From contig NZ_CP012700.1 in assembly GCF_001307295.1 (NCBI RefSeq), positions 1,925,001 through 1,989,000 of the forward strand: a stretch of 64,000 bases of DNA, in the 5' to 3' direction. The translations under genes were made by a program, and so were the position numbers. Below the pieces are notes generated by a model. It was given only the letters and a program-made list of their open reading frames with translations. It ran no database searches and was not told where the DNA came from. Shown piece by piece: positions 18,123 to 29,169 of this stretch; within the stretch, counting starts at the first letter, position 1; each line of letters opens with the position of its first letter. This stretch comes from Sphingopyxis macrogoltabida (GTDB taxonomy: Bacteria > Pseudomonadota > Alphaproteobacteria > Sphingomonadales > Sphingomonadaceae).

Positions 18123-18923
18123 TCAATTCCCCTCGACCGGGCGGCGTAGCTCGACGTCCCCGGCATGGACCAGCATGACCTCCCCATCGGCGCGGCGCAA
18201 GCGCAGCGCGCCGTCGGGCGCCAGCCCGTCGAAGCTGCCGTCGATCCCCTGCTCCGATACACGGAGCGGCGTTCCGACCGGATGGCCTTGCGGCAGCCAC
18301 GCGCGGACGATGCTGTCGACGCCCTCCTGCCGCCATGTCCATAATGTATCGACCATCGCGATCGCCAGGGCCTCGGCGAAGCGGTCGCGGTCGAGCACCG
18401 CACCCTTGGCAGCGAGCGCCGCCGTCGGGCGATCGGGCAGTTCGGGCGCGGCGACCAGATTGACGCCGATCCCGATCACCACCGCATTGCCCGTGCGCTC
18501 CATCAATATGCCGGCGCATTTGGCGCCGTCGACGAGCAGGTCGTTCGGCCATTTGAGCCGGGCGTCGAGCCCGGGCGCCATCGCCGCCACCGCTTTCGCC
18601 AGCGCAACCCCCGCGACCAGCGCGAGCGTTGCAGGCGATGGATCGCCGGCGGTCAGGTGGACGACGGTCGAGCCCATGAAATTGCCCTGCCCGTCGTTCC
18701 AGCCACGGCCTAGGCGGCCGCGCCCGGCGGTCTGGCGGTCGGCGACGAGCCAATGGCCCTCGCCGACATGCTCGCCGCCCGCCAGTCGCGCCAGCAGGTC
18801 GGCGTTGGTCGAACCTGTCTGCGCTACCTGCTCTATCGGGGGGATCAGAACAGCACCGACGCGGCGCCCGCCGAAGCGATCGCCAGCATGGGAATGAACA
18901 GATAGCCGATCACTGACAGCCAC
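18123..18923 (-). CDS. birA: biotin--[acetyl-CoA-carboxylase] ligase
   Basis: Attaches biotin to the biotin carboxyl carrier protein. The ligase core runs from [15 protein letters not shown] through [15 protein letters not shown] (biotinyl-AMP loop), [18 protein letters not shown] and GIGVNL to a small C-terminal SH3-like domain. There is no N-terminal HTH, so it is a non-repressor (class I) enzyme. The start is unclear: the first standard start is a GTG at 18923 inside nuoN, yet homology begins only about 29 residues later, near the nuoN stop. A rare CTG overlapping that TGA is the alternative. Confidence 0.9.
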   Translation of the reverse strand: MAVSDRLSVHSHAGDRFGGRRVGAVLIPPIEQVAQTGSTNADLLARLAGGEHVGEGHWLVADRQTAGRGRLGRGWNDGQGNFMGSTVVHLTAGDPSPATLALVAGVALAKAVAAMAPGLDARLKWPNDLLVDGAKCAGILMERTGNAVVIGIGVNLVAAPELPDRPTAALAAKGAVLDRDRFAEALAIAMVDTLWTWRQEGVDSIVRAWLPQGHPVGTPLRVSEQGIDGSFDGLAPDGALRLRRADGEVMLVHAGDVELRRPVEGN

Positions 18924-20275
18924 AGCGCGCTGACCGCGACGATCGCACCCTCGACGACATTGCCGCCGCCGGTCACTTCGACGTCCGACTTGTCGTCGAA
19001 GTACATCGTCTTGATGATCGCGATATAATAGAAGGCGCCGATCACCGAGGCGACGATCCCCGCAACCGCGAGCGGCACGAGATTGGCGTTCACCGCGGCC
19101 TCAAACACCAGATACTTCGGCCAGAAGCCGAACAGCGGCGGGATGCCGGCAAGGCTGAACAGGAACACCGCCATCGCCGCGGCAAGCCCCGGACGGCGCT
19201 GCGACAGGCCGGCAAGTGCCGGGATGCTCTCGATCTGGTTGCCTTGCGGGTCGCGCAGTTGCAGCACGACAAGGAAGGCGCCGAGCGTCGTCACGACATA
19301 TACGAGCAGATAGGTCAGCACACCCTCGACCCCCTGCTGCGTACCGGCAGCAAGGCCGATCAGCATGAAGCCGACATTGTTGATCGACGAATAGGCAAGC
19401 AGGCGCTTGATATTCTTCTGCCCGATCGCGCCGACCGCGCCGAGGATGATCGACGCGAGCGCGAGGAAGATCACGATCTGCTGCCACGCACCGACCGCCG
19501 GGCCCATCGCGTCGATCACGACGCGCGTTGTCAGTGCCATCGCCGCCACTTTCGGGGCGCTGGCGAAGAAGGTCGTCACCGGGGTCGGTGCGCCTTCATA
19601 GACGTCGGGGGTCCACATGTGGAACGGCACGGCGCTGATCTTGAAGCCGAGCCCCGCGAGCACGAACACGATGCCGAAGATCAGCCCGATATTGATCTCG
19701 CCGCCCATCCGCGCCGCGATCCCGGCGAAATCGGTAGTGCCCGAAAAGCCATAGAGCAGCGAGATGCCGTAAAGCAGCATCCCCGATGCGAGCGCCCCGA
19801 GGACGAAATATTTGAGCCCCGCTTCGCTCGACCGCTCGTCGGTGCGCATGAAGCTGGCGAGCACATAGGCGGCAAGGCTGTTGAGTTCGAGCCCGACATA
19901 GAGCGTCATCAGGTCGCGCGACGACGCCATGATGCCCATGCCGAGCGCCGCGAACAGGATCAGCACCGGATATTCGGCGCGCATGCCCACGTTGAAGAAG
20001 CGCGGCGCGACGAGGATGCAGACGAAGCTCGCGGCATAGATCAGCAGCTTGGCAAAGCCGCCGAAACCGTCGACCGACAGCGTGCCCGAAAAAACCGTGG
20101 CGTTGACACCGAACAGCGCCACGACCGCTGCCGCAGCGGCAGCGAGCGTCAGCAACGACGCCCCCTGATACAGGCCGACCTGCCGGTCCCCCGCGAAGGT
20201 GCCGAGCATCAGGGTGATCAGCCCGCCGATCGTCAGGATCAGTTCGGGCCAGATGAGGGCAAGATCGGCGCTCAT
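18845..20275 (-). CDS. nuoN: NADH-quinone oxidoreductase subunit N
   Basis: One of the three antiporter-like proton-pumping membrane subunits of complex I. It has 476 residues and about 14 predicted membrane helices. Family motifs include LNSLAAYVLASF, LKYFVLGALASGMLLYGISL and the Lys-bearing KNIKRLLAYSSINNVGFMLI helix. The start overlaps the nuoM stop by 4 bases. Confidence 0.96.
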   Translation of the reverse strand: MSADLALIWPELILTIGGLITLMLGTFAGDRQVGLYQGASLLTLAAAAAAVVALFGVNATVFSGTLSVDGFGGFAKLLIYAASFVCILVAPRFFNVGMRAEYPVLILFAALGMGIMASSRDLMTLYVGLELNSLAAYVLASFMRTDERSSEAGLKYFVLGALASGMLLYGISLLYGFSGTTDFAGIAARMGGEINIGLIFGIVFVLAGLGFKISAVPFHMWTPDVYEGAPTPVTTFFASAPKVAAMALTTRVVIDAMGPAVGAWQQIVIFLALASIILGAVGAIGQKNIKRLLAYSSINNVGFMLIGLAAGTQQGVEGVLTYLLVYVVTTLGAFLVVLQLRDPQGNQIESIPALAGLSQRRPGLAAAMAVFLFSLAGIPPLFGFWPKYLVFEAAVNANLVPLAVAGIVASVIGAFYYIAIIKTMYFDDKSDVEVTGGGNVVEGAIVAVSALWLSVIGYLFIPMLAIASAGAASVLF

Positions 20276-21831
20276 TGGACGCCTCCCACATGGCTCGATC
20301 CGTGGGCGGCTTCGCCTTCATGCGCACTGGCCGCCTTCGGCTTGGCTGCGGCGAGATGGGCGTCGCCGGTGGGCTTGGCGGGCGCGAGCCGCGCGACGAC
20401 GGTCGTCACGTCGCCGCGCATCGGCGCGAGGAAGCTTTCGGGATAGACCCCCATCCACAGCGCCACGGCGGCGAGCGGTGCCATGATCGTCCATTCGCGT
20501 GCGCTGAGGTCCGGCATCGCCTTCACATCGTCCTTGGTCAGTTCGCCGAACACGACGCGGCGATAGAGATAGAGCATATAGGCGGCGCCGAGGATGATGC
20601 CGGTGGTGCACACGAACGCCACGACGCTCGACGCTTCATAGATGCCGAGCAGGCTCAGGAATTCGCCGACGAAGCCCGACGTGCCCGGCAGGCCGATCGA
20701 CGCCATGGTGAACAGCATGAAGAACAATGCATAGGCCGGCATGTTCACCGCGAGCCCGCCGTAACGGTCGATCTCACGCGTGTGGAGCCGGTCGTAGATC
20801 ACGCCGACGCAGAAGAAGAGCGCCGCCGAGACGACACCGTGGCTGAGCATGATGATCAGCGCGCCTTCGATCCCCTGCTGGTTGAACGCGAAGAGGCCCG
20901 CGGTGACGATCGCCATATGGGCGACCGACGAGTAAGCGATCAGCTTCTTCATGTCGTTCTGCACCAGCGCGACGAGGCTGGTGTAGACCACCGCCACCAT
21001 CGACAGCGCGAAGACGATCCACATGAGCTGCGCCGACGCGTCGGGGAACATCGGCATCATGAAGCGCAGAAAGCCATAGGCGCCGAGCTTGAGCAGCACG
21101 CCCGCGAGGATCATCGAACCCGCGGTCGGTGCCTGCACATGCGCGTCGGGAAGCCATGTGTGGACGGGCCACATCGGCATCTTTACCGCAAGGCTGGCAA
21201 AGAAGGCAAGCCACAGCCACGTCTGCATTTCCGGCGGAAAATTATAAGCGAGCAGCGTCGGGATGTCGGTCGTGCCCGCTTCGCGGATCATCGCGATCAT
21301 CGCGATCAGCATCAGCACCGAGCCGAGCAGCGTGTAGAGGAAGAATTTGAACGCCGCATAGATGCGGTTCGCGCCGCCCCAGATGCCGATGATGAAATAC
21401 ATCGGGATCAGCCCGGCTTCGAAGAAGATGTAGAACAGCAGCAGATCCTGCGCGCAGAACACGCCGATCATGATCGTTTCCATGATCAGGAACATCGCCA
21501 TGTAGAGGCCGACACGGCTCTTGATCGCGTCCCAACTCGCAAGGATGCAAAGCGGCATCAGGAAGACGCTGAGCATGATCAGCATCAGCGCCATGCCGTC
21601 GATGCCGAGCGCCCACTGGAAACGCCCGAACAAATCGGCGCGTTCGGTGAACTGCCACTGCGCCCCGCCGATGTCGAACTGCGCCCACAGGACGCAGCCG
21701 AGCACGAAGTCGACCAGGGTCGCGACGAGCGCGATCATCCGTGCATTGCGGTCGCCGGCATAGATGCAGAGGACGGCCGCGATCAGCGGTACCGCGAGCA
21801 TCAGCGAGAGGATGGGAAGACCGCCGCTCAC
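20272..21831 (-). CDS. nuoM: NADH-quinone oxidoreductase subunit M
   Basis: A 519-residue antiporter-like membrane subunit. The channel-helix motifs FFIFFEAGL-type ([20 protein letters not shown]), [20 protein letters not shown] and [15 protein letters not shown] are all present. The C-terminus carries an extra Ala/His-rich tail (residues about 480-519, ending [11 protein letters not shown]). It starts with GTG overlapping the nuoL stop by 4 bases. Confidence 0.96.
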   Translation of the reverse strand: MSGGLPILSLMLAVPLIAAVLCIYAGDRNARMIALVATLVDFVLGCVLWAQFDIGGAQWQFTERADLFGRFQWALGIDGMALMLIMLSVFLMPLCILASWDAIKSRVGLYMAMFLIMETIMIGVFCAQDLLLFYIFFEAGLIPMYFIIGIWGGANRIYAAFKFFLYTLLGSVLMLIAMIAMIREAGTTDIPTLLAYNFPPEMQTWLWLAFFASLAVKMPMWPVHTWLPDAHVQAPTAGSMILAGVLLKLGAYGFLRFMMPMFPDASAQLMWIVFALSMVAVVYTSLVALVQNDMKKLIAYSSVAHMAIVTAGLFAFNQQGIEGALIIMLSHGVVSAALFFCVGVIYDRLHTREIDRYGGLAVNMPAYALFFMLFTMASIGLPGTSGFVGEFLSLLGIYEASSVVAFVCTTGIILGAAYMLYLYRRVVFGELTKDDVKAMPDLSAREWTIMAPLAAVALWMGVYPESFLAPMRGDVTTVVARLAPAKPTGDAHLAAAKPKAASAHEGEAAHGSSHVGGVQ

Positions 21832-23882
21832 AGGAAATTCACCATGGCCCAGCTGGCGAGGCCGACAAGCCCAAGCAGCATCACGAACGCATATCCATAA
21901 ACATAACCCGATTGCAGCCGGACCGCGAGCCGGGTCCCCCCTTGCACGAGCGCCGCGGCGCCATCCGGACCGAAGCGGTCGATGGTGCCTTCATCCCCGC
22001 GCTTCCAGAAGAAGCGGCCGATCGCGAAGGCAGGCTTCACGAAGAGGATGTTATAGAGCTCGTCGAAATACCATTTGTTGTACAGGAACTGGTGGAGCAG
22101 CTTGAACTGCGCCACGAAGCGCCCCGGCAGGCTGGTGTTGCGGATATAGCTGTTCCACGCGAGGAACAGACCGATCGCCATCACCGTGAACGGCGTCCAT
22201 TTGACCCAGGTCGGCACCTCGTGCGCGGCGTGCATCAGATGCTCGTCGAACGCGATGCTGCCCTTCCAGAAGGCAAGGCCTTCCTCGGGGTAGATGAACG
22301 GGTGCGCGAAGACGAAGCCCGCGAACACCGCGCCGATCGACAGGACGATCAGCGGGATCAGCATCGGCAACGGGCTTTCGTGCGGGTGATAACCCGCCGT
22401 GCCGTCGCTCGACGCATCATGGTGGTGATGATCGTCGTGCGCCGCGTGCGTGTGCGCGTGATCGTCATGGCCGTGACCATGGTCGTCATGCACCGCATGC
22501 TGGATATGCTCGCTCTGTTCCCAGCGCGGCTTGCCGTAAAAGGTCAGGAAGACGAGCCGCCACGAATAGAAGCTGGTGAGCAGCGCGGCGAAGATGCCGA
22601 CCCAGAAAGCGATCTGGCCGCCGCCCCCGGCAGCGAACGCCGCCTCGAGGATGCCGTCCTTCGAGTGGAAGCCGGCAAAACCCGCGACGCCCGCGATGCC
22701 GACGCCGGTGATCGCCAGCGTCCCCGCCATCATCGCCCAGAAGGTGATCGGGATATGCTTCCTGAGGCCGCCGTAATAGCGCATGTCCTGTTCGTGGTGC
22801 ATCGAATGGATGACCGAACCCGCACCGAGGAACAGCAGCGCCTTGAAGAAGGCGTGCGTGAACAGGTGGAACATCGCGGCGCCATAAGCGCCGACCCCCG
22901 CGGCAAAGAACATGTAACCGAGCTGCGAACAGGTCGAATAGGCGATGACGCGCTTGATGTCCCACTGCGTCGTGCCGACCGTCGCGGCGAACAGGCAGGT
23001 CGCGGCGCCGACGAAGGTGACGACGCCGAGTGCTACGGCCGAGGTCTCGAACATCGGCGACAGGCGGCAGACCATGAAGACGCCCGCGGTGACCATCGTC
23101 GCCGCGTGGATCAGCGCCGACACCGGGGTCGGACCCTCCATCGCGTCGGGAAGCCAGGTGTGCAGACCGAGCTGCGCCGACTTGCCCATCGCGCCGACGA
23201 ACAGCAGCAGGCAGAGGATCGTCATCGTGTCGAGCCGCATCCCCATGAAGGTGATCGTCGAACCCGCCATGCCCGGCGCGGCAGCGAGGATCTCGGGGAT
23301 CGAGACGGTGCCGAACACGAGGAAGGTGCCGAAGATGCCGAGCATGAAGCCAAGGTCGCCGACGCGGTTGACGACGAACGCCTTGATCGCCGCGGCATTG
23401 GCGCTCGGCTTCTTGTACCAGAAACCGATCAGCAGATAGGATGCGAGACCGACGCCTTCCCAGCCGAAGAACATCTGGACGAGGTTGTTCGCGGTCACGA
23501 GCATCAGCATCGCGAAGGTGAAGAGCGAGAGATAGGCAAAGAAGCGCGGCTGGTCCGGGTCCTCCTCCATATAGCTCCAGCTATAGAGGTGGACGAGCGC
23601 CGACACCGTCGTGATCACGACGAGCATCACCGCGGTCAGCGTATCGACACGCAATTCCCAGTTGAACTGCAGCGCGCCCGACGACACCCAGTGCAGCACC
23701 GGCGTCACCCCGGCCTCGCCCGTTCCCGCCACGAAGGACAGGAAGATCGGCCAGCTCAGCGCGCAGCTGATGAACAGCGCGCCCGTCGTGACGATTTTCG
23801 ACGCAAACGGGCCGATGACCCGCTGGCCGAGCCCTGCGACAATCGCCGCGAGCAGCGGCAGGAAAACGATCGCCTGGATCAC
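21828..23882 (-). CDS. nuoL: NADH-quinone oxidoreductase subunit L
   Basis: A 684-residue largest antiporter-like subunit, ending in the lateral-helix region. [24 protein letters not shown], [20 protein letters not shown] and [18 protein letters not shown] motifs are present. A strongly His/Asp-rich loop lies at residues about 458-500 ([15 protein letters not shown], then HDDHHHH), between membrane helices. It begins with GTG at 23882, 4 bases after the nuoK stop. Confidence 0.96.
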   Translation of the reverse strand: MIQAIVFLPLLAAIVAGLGQRVIGPFASKIVTTGALFISCALSWPIFLSFVAGTGEAGVTPVLHWVSSGALQFNWELRVDTLTAVMLVVITTVSALVHLYSWSYMEEDPDQPRFFAYLSLFTFAMLMLVTANNLVQMFFGWEGVGLASYLLIGFWYKKPSANAAAIKAFVVNRVGDLGFMLGIFGTFLVFGTVSIPEILAAAPGMAGSTITFMGMRLDTMTILCLLLFVGAMGKSAQLGLHTWLPDAMEGPTPVSALIHAATMVTAGVFMVCRLSPMFETSAVALGVVTFVGAATCLFAATVGTTQWDIKRVIAYSTCSQLGYMFFAAGVGAYGAAMFHLFTHAFFKALLFLGAGSVIHSMHHEQDMRYYGGLRKHIPITFWAMMAGTLAITGVGIAGVAGFAGFHSKDGILEAAFAAGGGGQIAFWVGIFAALLTSFYSWRLVFLTFYGKPRWEQSEHIQHAVHDDHGHGHDDHAHTHAAHDDHHHHDASSDGTAGYHPHESPLPMLIPLIVLSIGAVFAGFVFAHPFIYPEEGLAFWKGSIAFDEHLMHAAHEVPTWVKWTPFTVMAIGLFLAWNSYIRNTSLPGRFVAQFKLLHQFLYNKWYFDELYNILFVKPAFAIGRFFWKRGDEGTIDRFGPDGAAALVQGGTRLAVRLQSGYVYGYAFVMLLGLVGLASWAMVNFL

Positions 23883-23886
23883 CGGC

Positions 23887-24192
23887 TTACCCCTTCATCC
23901 GGTTGGCATCGTCAACGGCAATGGTGCCGCGGCCGCGGAAATAGATAACGAGAATGGCAAGACCAATCGCCGCTTCACCCGCGGCAACGGTCAGCACGAA
24001 CATCGAGAACACCTGCCCGACGAGATCGCCCAGCGCCGCGCTGAACGCGACGAGGTTGATGTTCACCGCCAGCAGGATGAGCTCGATCGCCATCAGGATG
24101 ACGATGATATTCTTGCGGTTGATGAAGATGCCGAGCACGCCGAGCGTAAACAGCACCGCCGAAACGGCGAGATAATGGCCGACCGAAATCAC
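23887..24192 (-). CDS. nuoK: NADH-quinone oxidoreductase subunit K
   Basis: A 101-residue three-helix membrane subunit. The conserved membrane glutamates are in [18 protein letters not shown] and in [15 protein letters not shown]. It starts with GTG overlapping the nuoJ TGA by 4 bases (24189-24192). Confidence 0.95.
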   Translation of the reverse strand: MISVGHYLAVSAVLFTLGVLGIFINRKNIIVILMAIELILLAVNINLVAFSAALGDLVGQVFSMFVLTVAAGEAAIGLAILVIYFRGRGTIAVDDANRMKG

Positions 24193-24800
24193 AGTTCAAC
24201 CCCCTGCCCGGTGCCCGGATCGACAAGGCGCGTCGCATCCTCGGGGCGGCGCCGGTTCTGCGCCGAGATATTCTGGATGCGCACCCCGCCGCGGGTCCGA
24301 TGCGTCAGCACGATCGCGCCGATCATCGCGACGAGCAGGACGATGCCCGCCGCCTCGAACAGGAAGATATAGCGCGTGTAGAGCAGTTCGCCGATCTGCT
24401 GGATATTGCTGGTATCGGTCGCCGCCGGCGCCGCGCGCGCAGCCAGATCGACCCCGCCCGCCTGCCAGGCGCCGACCGCAAAGATCAGTTCGGCGGCCAG
24501 GATGATCGCCACCAGCGCGCCGAGCGGCAGATAGCGCACGAAACCGGCGCGCAGTTCGGCGAAATCGATGTCGAGCATCATCACGACGAACAGGAACAGC
24601 ACCGCGACCGCGCCGACATAGACGATGACGAGCAGCATCGCGATAAATTCGGCGCCCGCGAGCAGCATCAGCCCAGCCGCGTTGAAGAAGGCGAGGATCA
24701 GCCACATCACGCTGTGGACGGGGTTGCGCGCGAAAATCACCATCGCCGCCGAGGCGATGACGACGGTCGCGAACAGGTAAAAGGCAAAGAGCTGGATCAT
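24189..24800 (-). CDS. nuoJ: NADH-quinone oxidoreductase subunit J
   Basis: A 203-residue subunit with five membrane helices. The typical [20 protein letters not shown] and [18 protein letters not shown] helices (pi-bulge helix 3 region) are present. A basic C-terminal cytoplasmic tail ([15 protein letters not shown]) follows. It begins 12 bases after nuoI. Confidence 0.95.
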   Translation of the reverse strand: MIQLFAFYLFATVVIASAAMVIFARNPVHSVMWLILAFFNAAGLMLLAGAEFIAMLLVIVYVGAVAVLFLFVVMMLDIDFAELRAGFVRYLPLGALVAIILAAELIFAVGAWQAGGVDLAARAAPAATDTSNIQQIGELLYTRYIFLFEAAGIVLLVAMIGAIVLTHRTRGGVRIQNISAQNRRRPEDATRLVDPGTGQGVEL

Positions 24801-24812
24801 GTGCGCGCGCCC

Positions 24813-25301
24813 TTACCGATAGGGCGCGTCGGCGGCAAGATTCGCCGCGATCGCGCGTTCCCATTTGTCGCCATTGGCGAGCAGCTTGGCCTTATCATAG
24901 AGCAGCTCCTCGCGCGTTTCGGTCGCGAATTCGAAGTTCGGCCCCTCGACCACCGCATCGACCGGGCACGCTTCCTGGCAGAAGCCGCAATAGATGCACT
25001 TGGTCATGTCGATGTCGTAGCGCGTCGTGCGGCGCGAGCCGTCGTCGCGCGGCTCGGCCTCGATCGTGATCGCCTGCGCCGGGCACACCGCTTCGCACAG
25101 CTTGCACGCGATGCAGCGCTCCTCGCCGTTCGGATAACGGCGCAGCGCATGTTCGCCGCGGAAGCGCGGCGACAGCGGGTTCTTCTCGAACGGATAGTTG
25201 ATCGTCGCCTTCGGCTTGAAGAAATATTTCAGCGTGAGGGCGTGCGCCTTCACAAACTCCCACAGCGTGAAGCTTTTGACGAGATGGGCGACGTAACTCA
25301 T
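24813..25301 (-). CDS. nuoI: NADH-quinone oxidoreductase subunit I
   Basis: A 162-residue peripheral-arm subunit carrying two [4Fe-4S] clusters (N6a, N6b). The motifs are [16 protein letters not shown] and [16 protein letters not shown]. The N-terminal amphipathic helix and the [17 protein letters not shown] stretch are as usual. Its ATG overlaps the nuoH stop by 4 bases. Confidence 0.97.
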   Translation of the reverse strand: MSYVAHLVKSFTLWEFVKAHALTLKYFFKPKATINYPFEKNPLSPRFRGEHALRRYPNGEERCIACKLCEAVCPAQAITIEAEPRDDGSRRTTRYDIDMTKCIYCGFCQEACPVDAVVEGPNFEFATETREELLYDKAKLLANGDKWERAIAANLAADAPYR

Positions 25302-26341
25302 GAATACCTCGTCAGCATCAGATAGCCGGAGATCAGGAAGATCCAGAGAAGCGAAATCGGCAGAAAGACTTTCCAGCCCAGCCGCATCAGCTGGTCATAG
25401 CGGTAACGCGGGACAGTCGCCTTCACCCAGCTGAAGACGAAGAAGAAGAACAGGATTTTCGCGAACAGCCAGATGATGCCGGGCACGGCATAGAGCGGCG
25501 CCCAGTCGACCGGCGGCAGCCAGCCGCCCCAGAAGAGCACCGCGTTGAGCGTGCACATCAGCAGCACGTTGGCATATTCGCCGAGCCAGAAGAGCGCGAA
25601 GCTCATCGACGAATATTCGGTCTGATACCCCGCGACGAGCTCGCTTTCGGCCTCGGTCAGGTCGAACGGCGCGCGCGCGGTTTCGGCGAGCGACGAAATG
25701 AGGAACATCACCGCGAGCGGGAACAGCAGCAGGTTGAAGCCGAAGGCGTTGACGAAGCCGAGCCCGTGCCCGACCTGCGCCTTGACGATTTCGTTCATGT
25801 TGAAGCTGTCGGCGAACAGCACGACACCGATCAGGATGAAGCCGATCGAGACTTCGTAGCTGATCATCTGCGCCGAAGCGCGCATCGCCGAGAAGAACGG
25901 ATATTTCGAGTTCGACGCCCAGCCCGACAGGATCACGCCGTACACGCCGAGCGACGACACCGCGAGGATGTAGAGCAGCCCGACGTTGATGTCGGCCAGC
26001 ACCGCGCCCGAATTGAACGGGATCACCGCCCACGCCAGCAGCGCGACCGTGAAGGTGATGATCGGCGCGATCAGGAACAGGCCCCGGTTTGCCGAACTCG
26101 GGATAATCGTTTCCTGCAGGAACACCTTCAGCCCGTCGGCGAAGCTCTGCAGCAGGCCGAAGGGGCCGACGACGTTCGGACCGCGGCGCAGCGCAATCGC
26201 CGCCCAGATCTTGCGGTCGGCATAGATGATCATCGCGACCGCGAGCATCAGCGGCAGCGCGATGAGCAGGATGCCGGCGACGGTGGCGACGCCCCACGCC
26301 CATTCATAGGACATACCAAGATTTTGGAAAAACTCGGTCAC
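25298..26341 (-). CDS. nuoH: NADH-quinone oxidoreductase subunit H
   Basis: A 347-residue membrane subunit forming the quinone chamber. [20 protein letters not shown] and [20 protein letters not shown] are the family signatures. Eight helices are predicted. The GTG at 26341 is preferred: AGGGA (26351-26355) lies 9 bases upstream, whereas a GTG at 26350 directly abuts it. A REP-like palindrome precedes it. Confidence 0.95.
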   Translation of the reverse strand: MTEFFQNLGMSYEWAWGVATVAGILLIALPLMLAVAMIIYADRKIWAAIALRRGPNVVGPFGLLQSFADGLKVFLQETIIPSSANRGLFLIAPIITFTVALLAWAVIPFNSGAVLADINVGLLYILAVSSLGVYGVILSGWASNSKYPFFSAMRASAQMISYEVSIGFILIGVVLFADSFNMNEIVKAQVGHGLGFVNAFGFNLLLFPLAVMFLISSLAETARAPFDLTEAESELVAGYQTEYSSMSFALFWLGEYANVLLMCTLNAVLFWGGWLPPVDWAPLYAVPGIIWLFAKILFFFFVFSWVKATVPRYRYDQLMRLGWKVFLPISLLWIFLISGYLMLTRYS

Positions 26342-26356
26342 AGCGACCACTCCCTG

Positions 26357-26414
26357 TCGTCACCCCGGACTTGATCCGGCATCCATGGACCCCGGATCAA
26401 GTCCGGGGTGACGA
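26357..26414. repeat. REP-like palindrome (CACCCCGGACTTGATCCGG type) between nuoG and nuoH
   Basis: Perfect 23-base inverted arms at 26357-26379 and 26392-26414. The same core recurs at 35.4 kb. It lies inside the nuo transcript, where it could stabilise or process mRNA. Confidence 0.88.
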
Positions 26415-26432
26415 AGCTGTTGAACGCGCGGC

Positions 26433-28445
26433 TCATTCCGCGGCCTCCGCATAATCGGCGCCGTGGAGCAGTTCGTCCGAGCAACGCTGCATCGTCGGCG
26501 ACGCGCGGCAGATGGCGTTGGTGAGGTAGAAATCCTTGATCGGCGACGGGATCGCGCGCGCTTCGGGCTTGGCTGGCAGCTTGGGCACCGTCCAGCCGTA
26601 ATCGGCCAGCCCTTCGACGCCCAGCGCCGGCACCGCGGCGATCATCGCGGCGCGACACTCGGCAAAGCTGTCGAAGCCGACCGACACGCCGAGCGCGTCG
26701 GCGAGCGCGCGGAAAATGCTCCAGTCCTCGCGCGCGTCGCCCGGCGCGAACACCGCCTTTTCGCTGCGCTGGACGCGGCCTTCGGTGTTGACCGTGGTGA
26801 AGTCCTTTTCGGTCCACGCCGCCGCCGGCAGGATGACGTCGGCGGCATGGGCGCCCTTGTCGCCATGGTGGCCGACATAGACCTTGAACGTATCGGGCAG
26901 CGCCGCGAAATCGACCTCGTCGGCGCCGAGGAAGAAGGCGAGCTTGGGCTTGGCCGCGACGACATCCCTGATCCCGCCGGGCAGGCCATAGCCGAGCATC
27001 AGCGAGCCCATGCGCGCGGCCGAGAAATGCACGACGTTGAAGCCGTTCCAGCCGTCCTTGACCGCATTCACCGTCTTGGCGAGCGCGAGGCCCGCGCCGT
27101 GAACGCCGGGCACCGACAGCGCGCCGCCGCCGAAGATCAGCATCGGCCGCTCGGCGCCCTTGAGAGCGTCGGTGACATGCGTCGGCAGCTTCGCGACGAG
27201 CGACGCATCGTCGCCGAGCCATTCGGTCTTGTAGGTGAGGTCGGTTTCGGGACCGATGGCGAAGACCTTCGCGCCCTTCTTCCACACCGCTTTGCGGACG
27301 CGCGTGTTGATCAGCGGCGCTTCCCAGCGGAGATTGGTGCCGACGAGCAGGATCACGTCGGCATTCTCGGCCTCGGCGATCGTCGTGTTGAAATTGACCG
27401 CCGACAGGCTGGTCACGTCATAGTCGAGCCCGGTCTGGCGCCCTTCGAGCAGATTACCGCCGAGCGCGTTGACCAGCGATTTCGCCGCGAACATCGTCTC
27501 GCAATCGGCAAGGTCGCCCGCAATCGCCGCAACCGACGATCCGGCGTTCACCGCCTTGATCGCGGCAAAGGCTTCGGCCCAACTGGCGGGCTGGAGCGCG
27601 CCATTGACGCGCACATAAGGCTGGTCGAGGCGGCGGCGGATCAGGCCATCGACATGATGGCGCGTCTTGTCGCTCGCCCATTCCTCATTCACATCGTCAT
27701 TGACGCGCGGCAGCACGCGCAGCACCTGCCGCCCGCGGCTGTCGATACGCACGTTGGTGCCGACCGCGTCCATCATGTCGATGCCCAGCGTCTTGGTCAG
27801 CTCCCACGGCCGCGCTTCGAAGGCATAGGGCTTGCTGGTCAACGCCCCGACCGGGCACAGATCGACGATATTGCCCGACAGCTCGCTCGCCACCGCATGT
27901 TCGAGATAGGAGGTGATCTGCATATTCTCGCCGCGATAGATCGCGCCGATATCTTCCACGCCCGCGACTTCCTCCGCAAAGCGGACGCAGCGCGTGCACT
28001 GGATGCAACGGGTCATCACCGTCTTGACGATGGGGCCCATATATTTTTCGGTGACCGCGCGCTTGTTCTCGTCATAGCGCGTGGCGCCGCGGCCATAGGC
28101 GACCGACTGGTCCTGCAAATCGCATTCGCCGCCCTGATCGCAGATCGGGCAGTCAAGCGGGTGGTTGATGAGCAGGAACTCCATCACGCCTTCGCGCGCC
28201 TTCTTGACCATCGGGCTGTCGGTCTTGATCACCTGCCCTTCGGCGGTCGGCAGCGCGCACGACGCCTGCGGCTTGGGCGGCCCGGGCGCGACCTCGACGA
28301 GGCACATGCGGCAATTACCGGCGATCGACAGACGCTCATGATAGCAGAAGCGCGGAATTTCCTTCCCCGCCATCTCGCACGCCTGCAAGACGGTTGCGCC
28401 CTGCGGAACGTCGAGCTCTATGCCATCTACGGTGACCTTAGGCAT
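26433..28445 (-). CDS. nuoG: NADH-quinone oxidoreductase subunit G
   Basis: A 670-residue peripheral-arm subunit. It has an N-terminal plant-ferredoxin-like [2Fe-2S] domain (CYHERLSIAGNCRMCLVEV and the later CALP), a His/Cys cluster segment HPLDCPICDQGGECDLQD, and two further Cys sets (TRCIQCTRCVRF and NIVDLCPVGAL). A molybdopterin-like body without cofactor residues follows. The ATG at 28445 ([14 protein letters not shown]) fits family starts. It overlaps the end of the upstream unrecognised gene by 8 bases. Confidence 0.96.
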   Translation of the reverse strand: MPKVTVDGIELDVPQGATVLQACEMAGKEIPRFCYHERLSIAGNCRMCLVEVAPGPPKPQASCALPTAEGQVIKTDSPMVKKAREGVMEFLLINHPLDCPICDQGGECDLQDQSVAYGRGATRYDENKRAVTEKYMGPIVKTVMTRCIQCTRCVRFAEEVAGVEDIGAIYRGENMQITSYLEHAVASELSGNIVDLCPVGALTSKPYAFEARPWELTKTLGIDMMDAVGTNVRIDSRGRQVLRVLPRVNDDVNEEWASDKTRHHVDGLIRRRLDQPYVRVNGALQPASWAEAFAAIKAVNAGSSVAAIAGDLADCETMFAAKSLVNALGGNLLEGRQTGLDYDVTSLSAVNFNTTIAEAENADVILLVGTNLRWEAPLINTRVRKAVWKKGAKVFAIGPETDLTYKTEWLGDDASLVAKLPTHVTDALKGAERPMLIFGGGALSVPGVHGAGLALAKTVNAVKDGWNGFNVVHFSAARMGSLMLGYGLPGGIRDVVAAKPKLAFFLGADEVDFAALPDTFKVYVGHHGDKGAHAADVILPAAAWTEKDFTTVNTEGRVQRSEKAVFAPGDAREDWSIFRALADALGVSVGFDSFAECRAAMIAAVPALGVEGLADYGWTVPKLPAKPEARAIPSPIKDFYLTNAICRASPTMQRCSDELLHGADYAEAAE

Positions 28446-29169
28446 CGGTAGAACTTTCAGATGAATTGCTGGCTTCGCGCAGGCGATATAGCCCCTCGGC
28501 GAGCGCGCCACGGAGGATTCCCCGTCCGAAGCTTATGCTCTGCCCCGGCGGCATGCAGGCCTGCAAATTCGGCAGAACCGCGGTCAGCGCGGCATTTTCT
28601 TCGGCGGTATAGATATCGGATGTCACCAGATTGTGGCTTTCGGCGGGCGCGATGCGCGCAACGCAATCGCCGAATTGCCGCAACGACAATATCGTGTTCG
28701 GGACGGTGCCGGACGCGAATTCTTTCGCATAATCGCGCACCGGCAAATCCTTGAGCGCCGGGGTGGGCGCATCGCGATAGGCCTTGCGATAAAGGGCACC
28801 GAGCAACTCGTAGCGAAAGAGAAACGGCGTGAACGCCAGCTTCGACGCAAATTGCGTCTGACCGACGTTCGGCAGGCAACCGGGCTCGGTGATCTTGTCG
28901 CCGAATTTTCCGGCGTCTTCCGATTGCGGATCCATCGCAATGAATTCCAGCGCCAGACGACGCGCGCGCGCGCTGTCGACCACGCAATCGGCAAAGGATT
29001 TCATGACGATTTCGCGCTGCTTGGCGGCGTTATCGGCGACCAGCGGCACGTTGGGCGCATCCGGCGCGTGCAGGTGCGATCCCTGCTGGGCGACCGCAGC
29101 CGCCGACGGCTGCAACGCAACCATCGCGGCGCAGGCAAGGCCCGCCAATCGGGAAGAGGCCAGCTTCAC
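28438..29169 (-). CDS. exported two-module Cys protein inserted between nuoF and nuoG
   Basis: A 243-residue protein not belonging to the standard complex I set. A signal peptide ([21 protein letters not shown], residues about 8-29) implies export. Two related modules follow. The first has SFADCVVD, then PGCLPN and [10 protein letters not shown]. The second has QFGDCVAR, then QACMPP and [12 protein letters not shown]. Each module therefore has a DCV cysteine and a later C-L/M-P cysteine that could form a disulfide. The GTG at 29169 overlaps the nuoF TGA by 4 bases and the stop overlaps nuoG by 8, so it is translated with the operon. Function unknown. Confidence 0.85.
   Translation of the reverse strand: MKLASSRLAGLACAAMVALQPSAAAVAQQGSHLHAPDAPNVPLVADNAAKQREIVMKSFADCVVDSARARRLALEFIAMDPQSEDAGKFGDKITEPGCLPNVGQTQFASKLAFTPFLFRYELLGALYRKAYRDAPTPALKDLPVRDYAKEFASGTVPNTILSLRQFGDCVARIAPAESHNLVTSDIYTAEENAALTAVLPNLQACMPPGQSISFGRGILRGALAEGLYRLREASNSSESSTDA

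Noticed and set aside
21741..23948. Long plus-strand open frame opposite nuoL
   Set aside because: The translation is an Arg/His/Asp-rich shadow; nuoL on the minus strand is certain.
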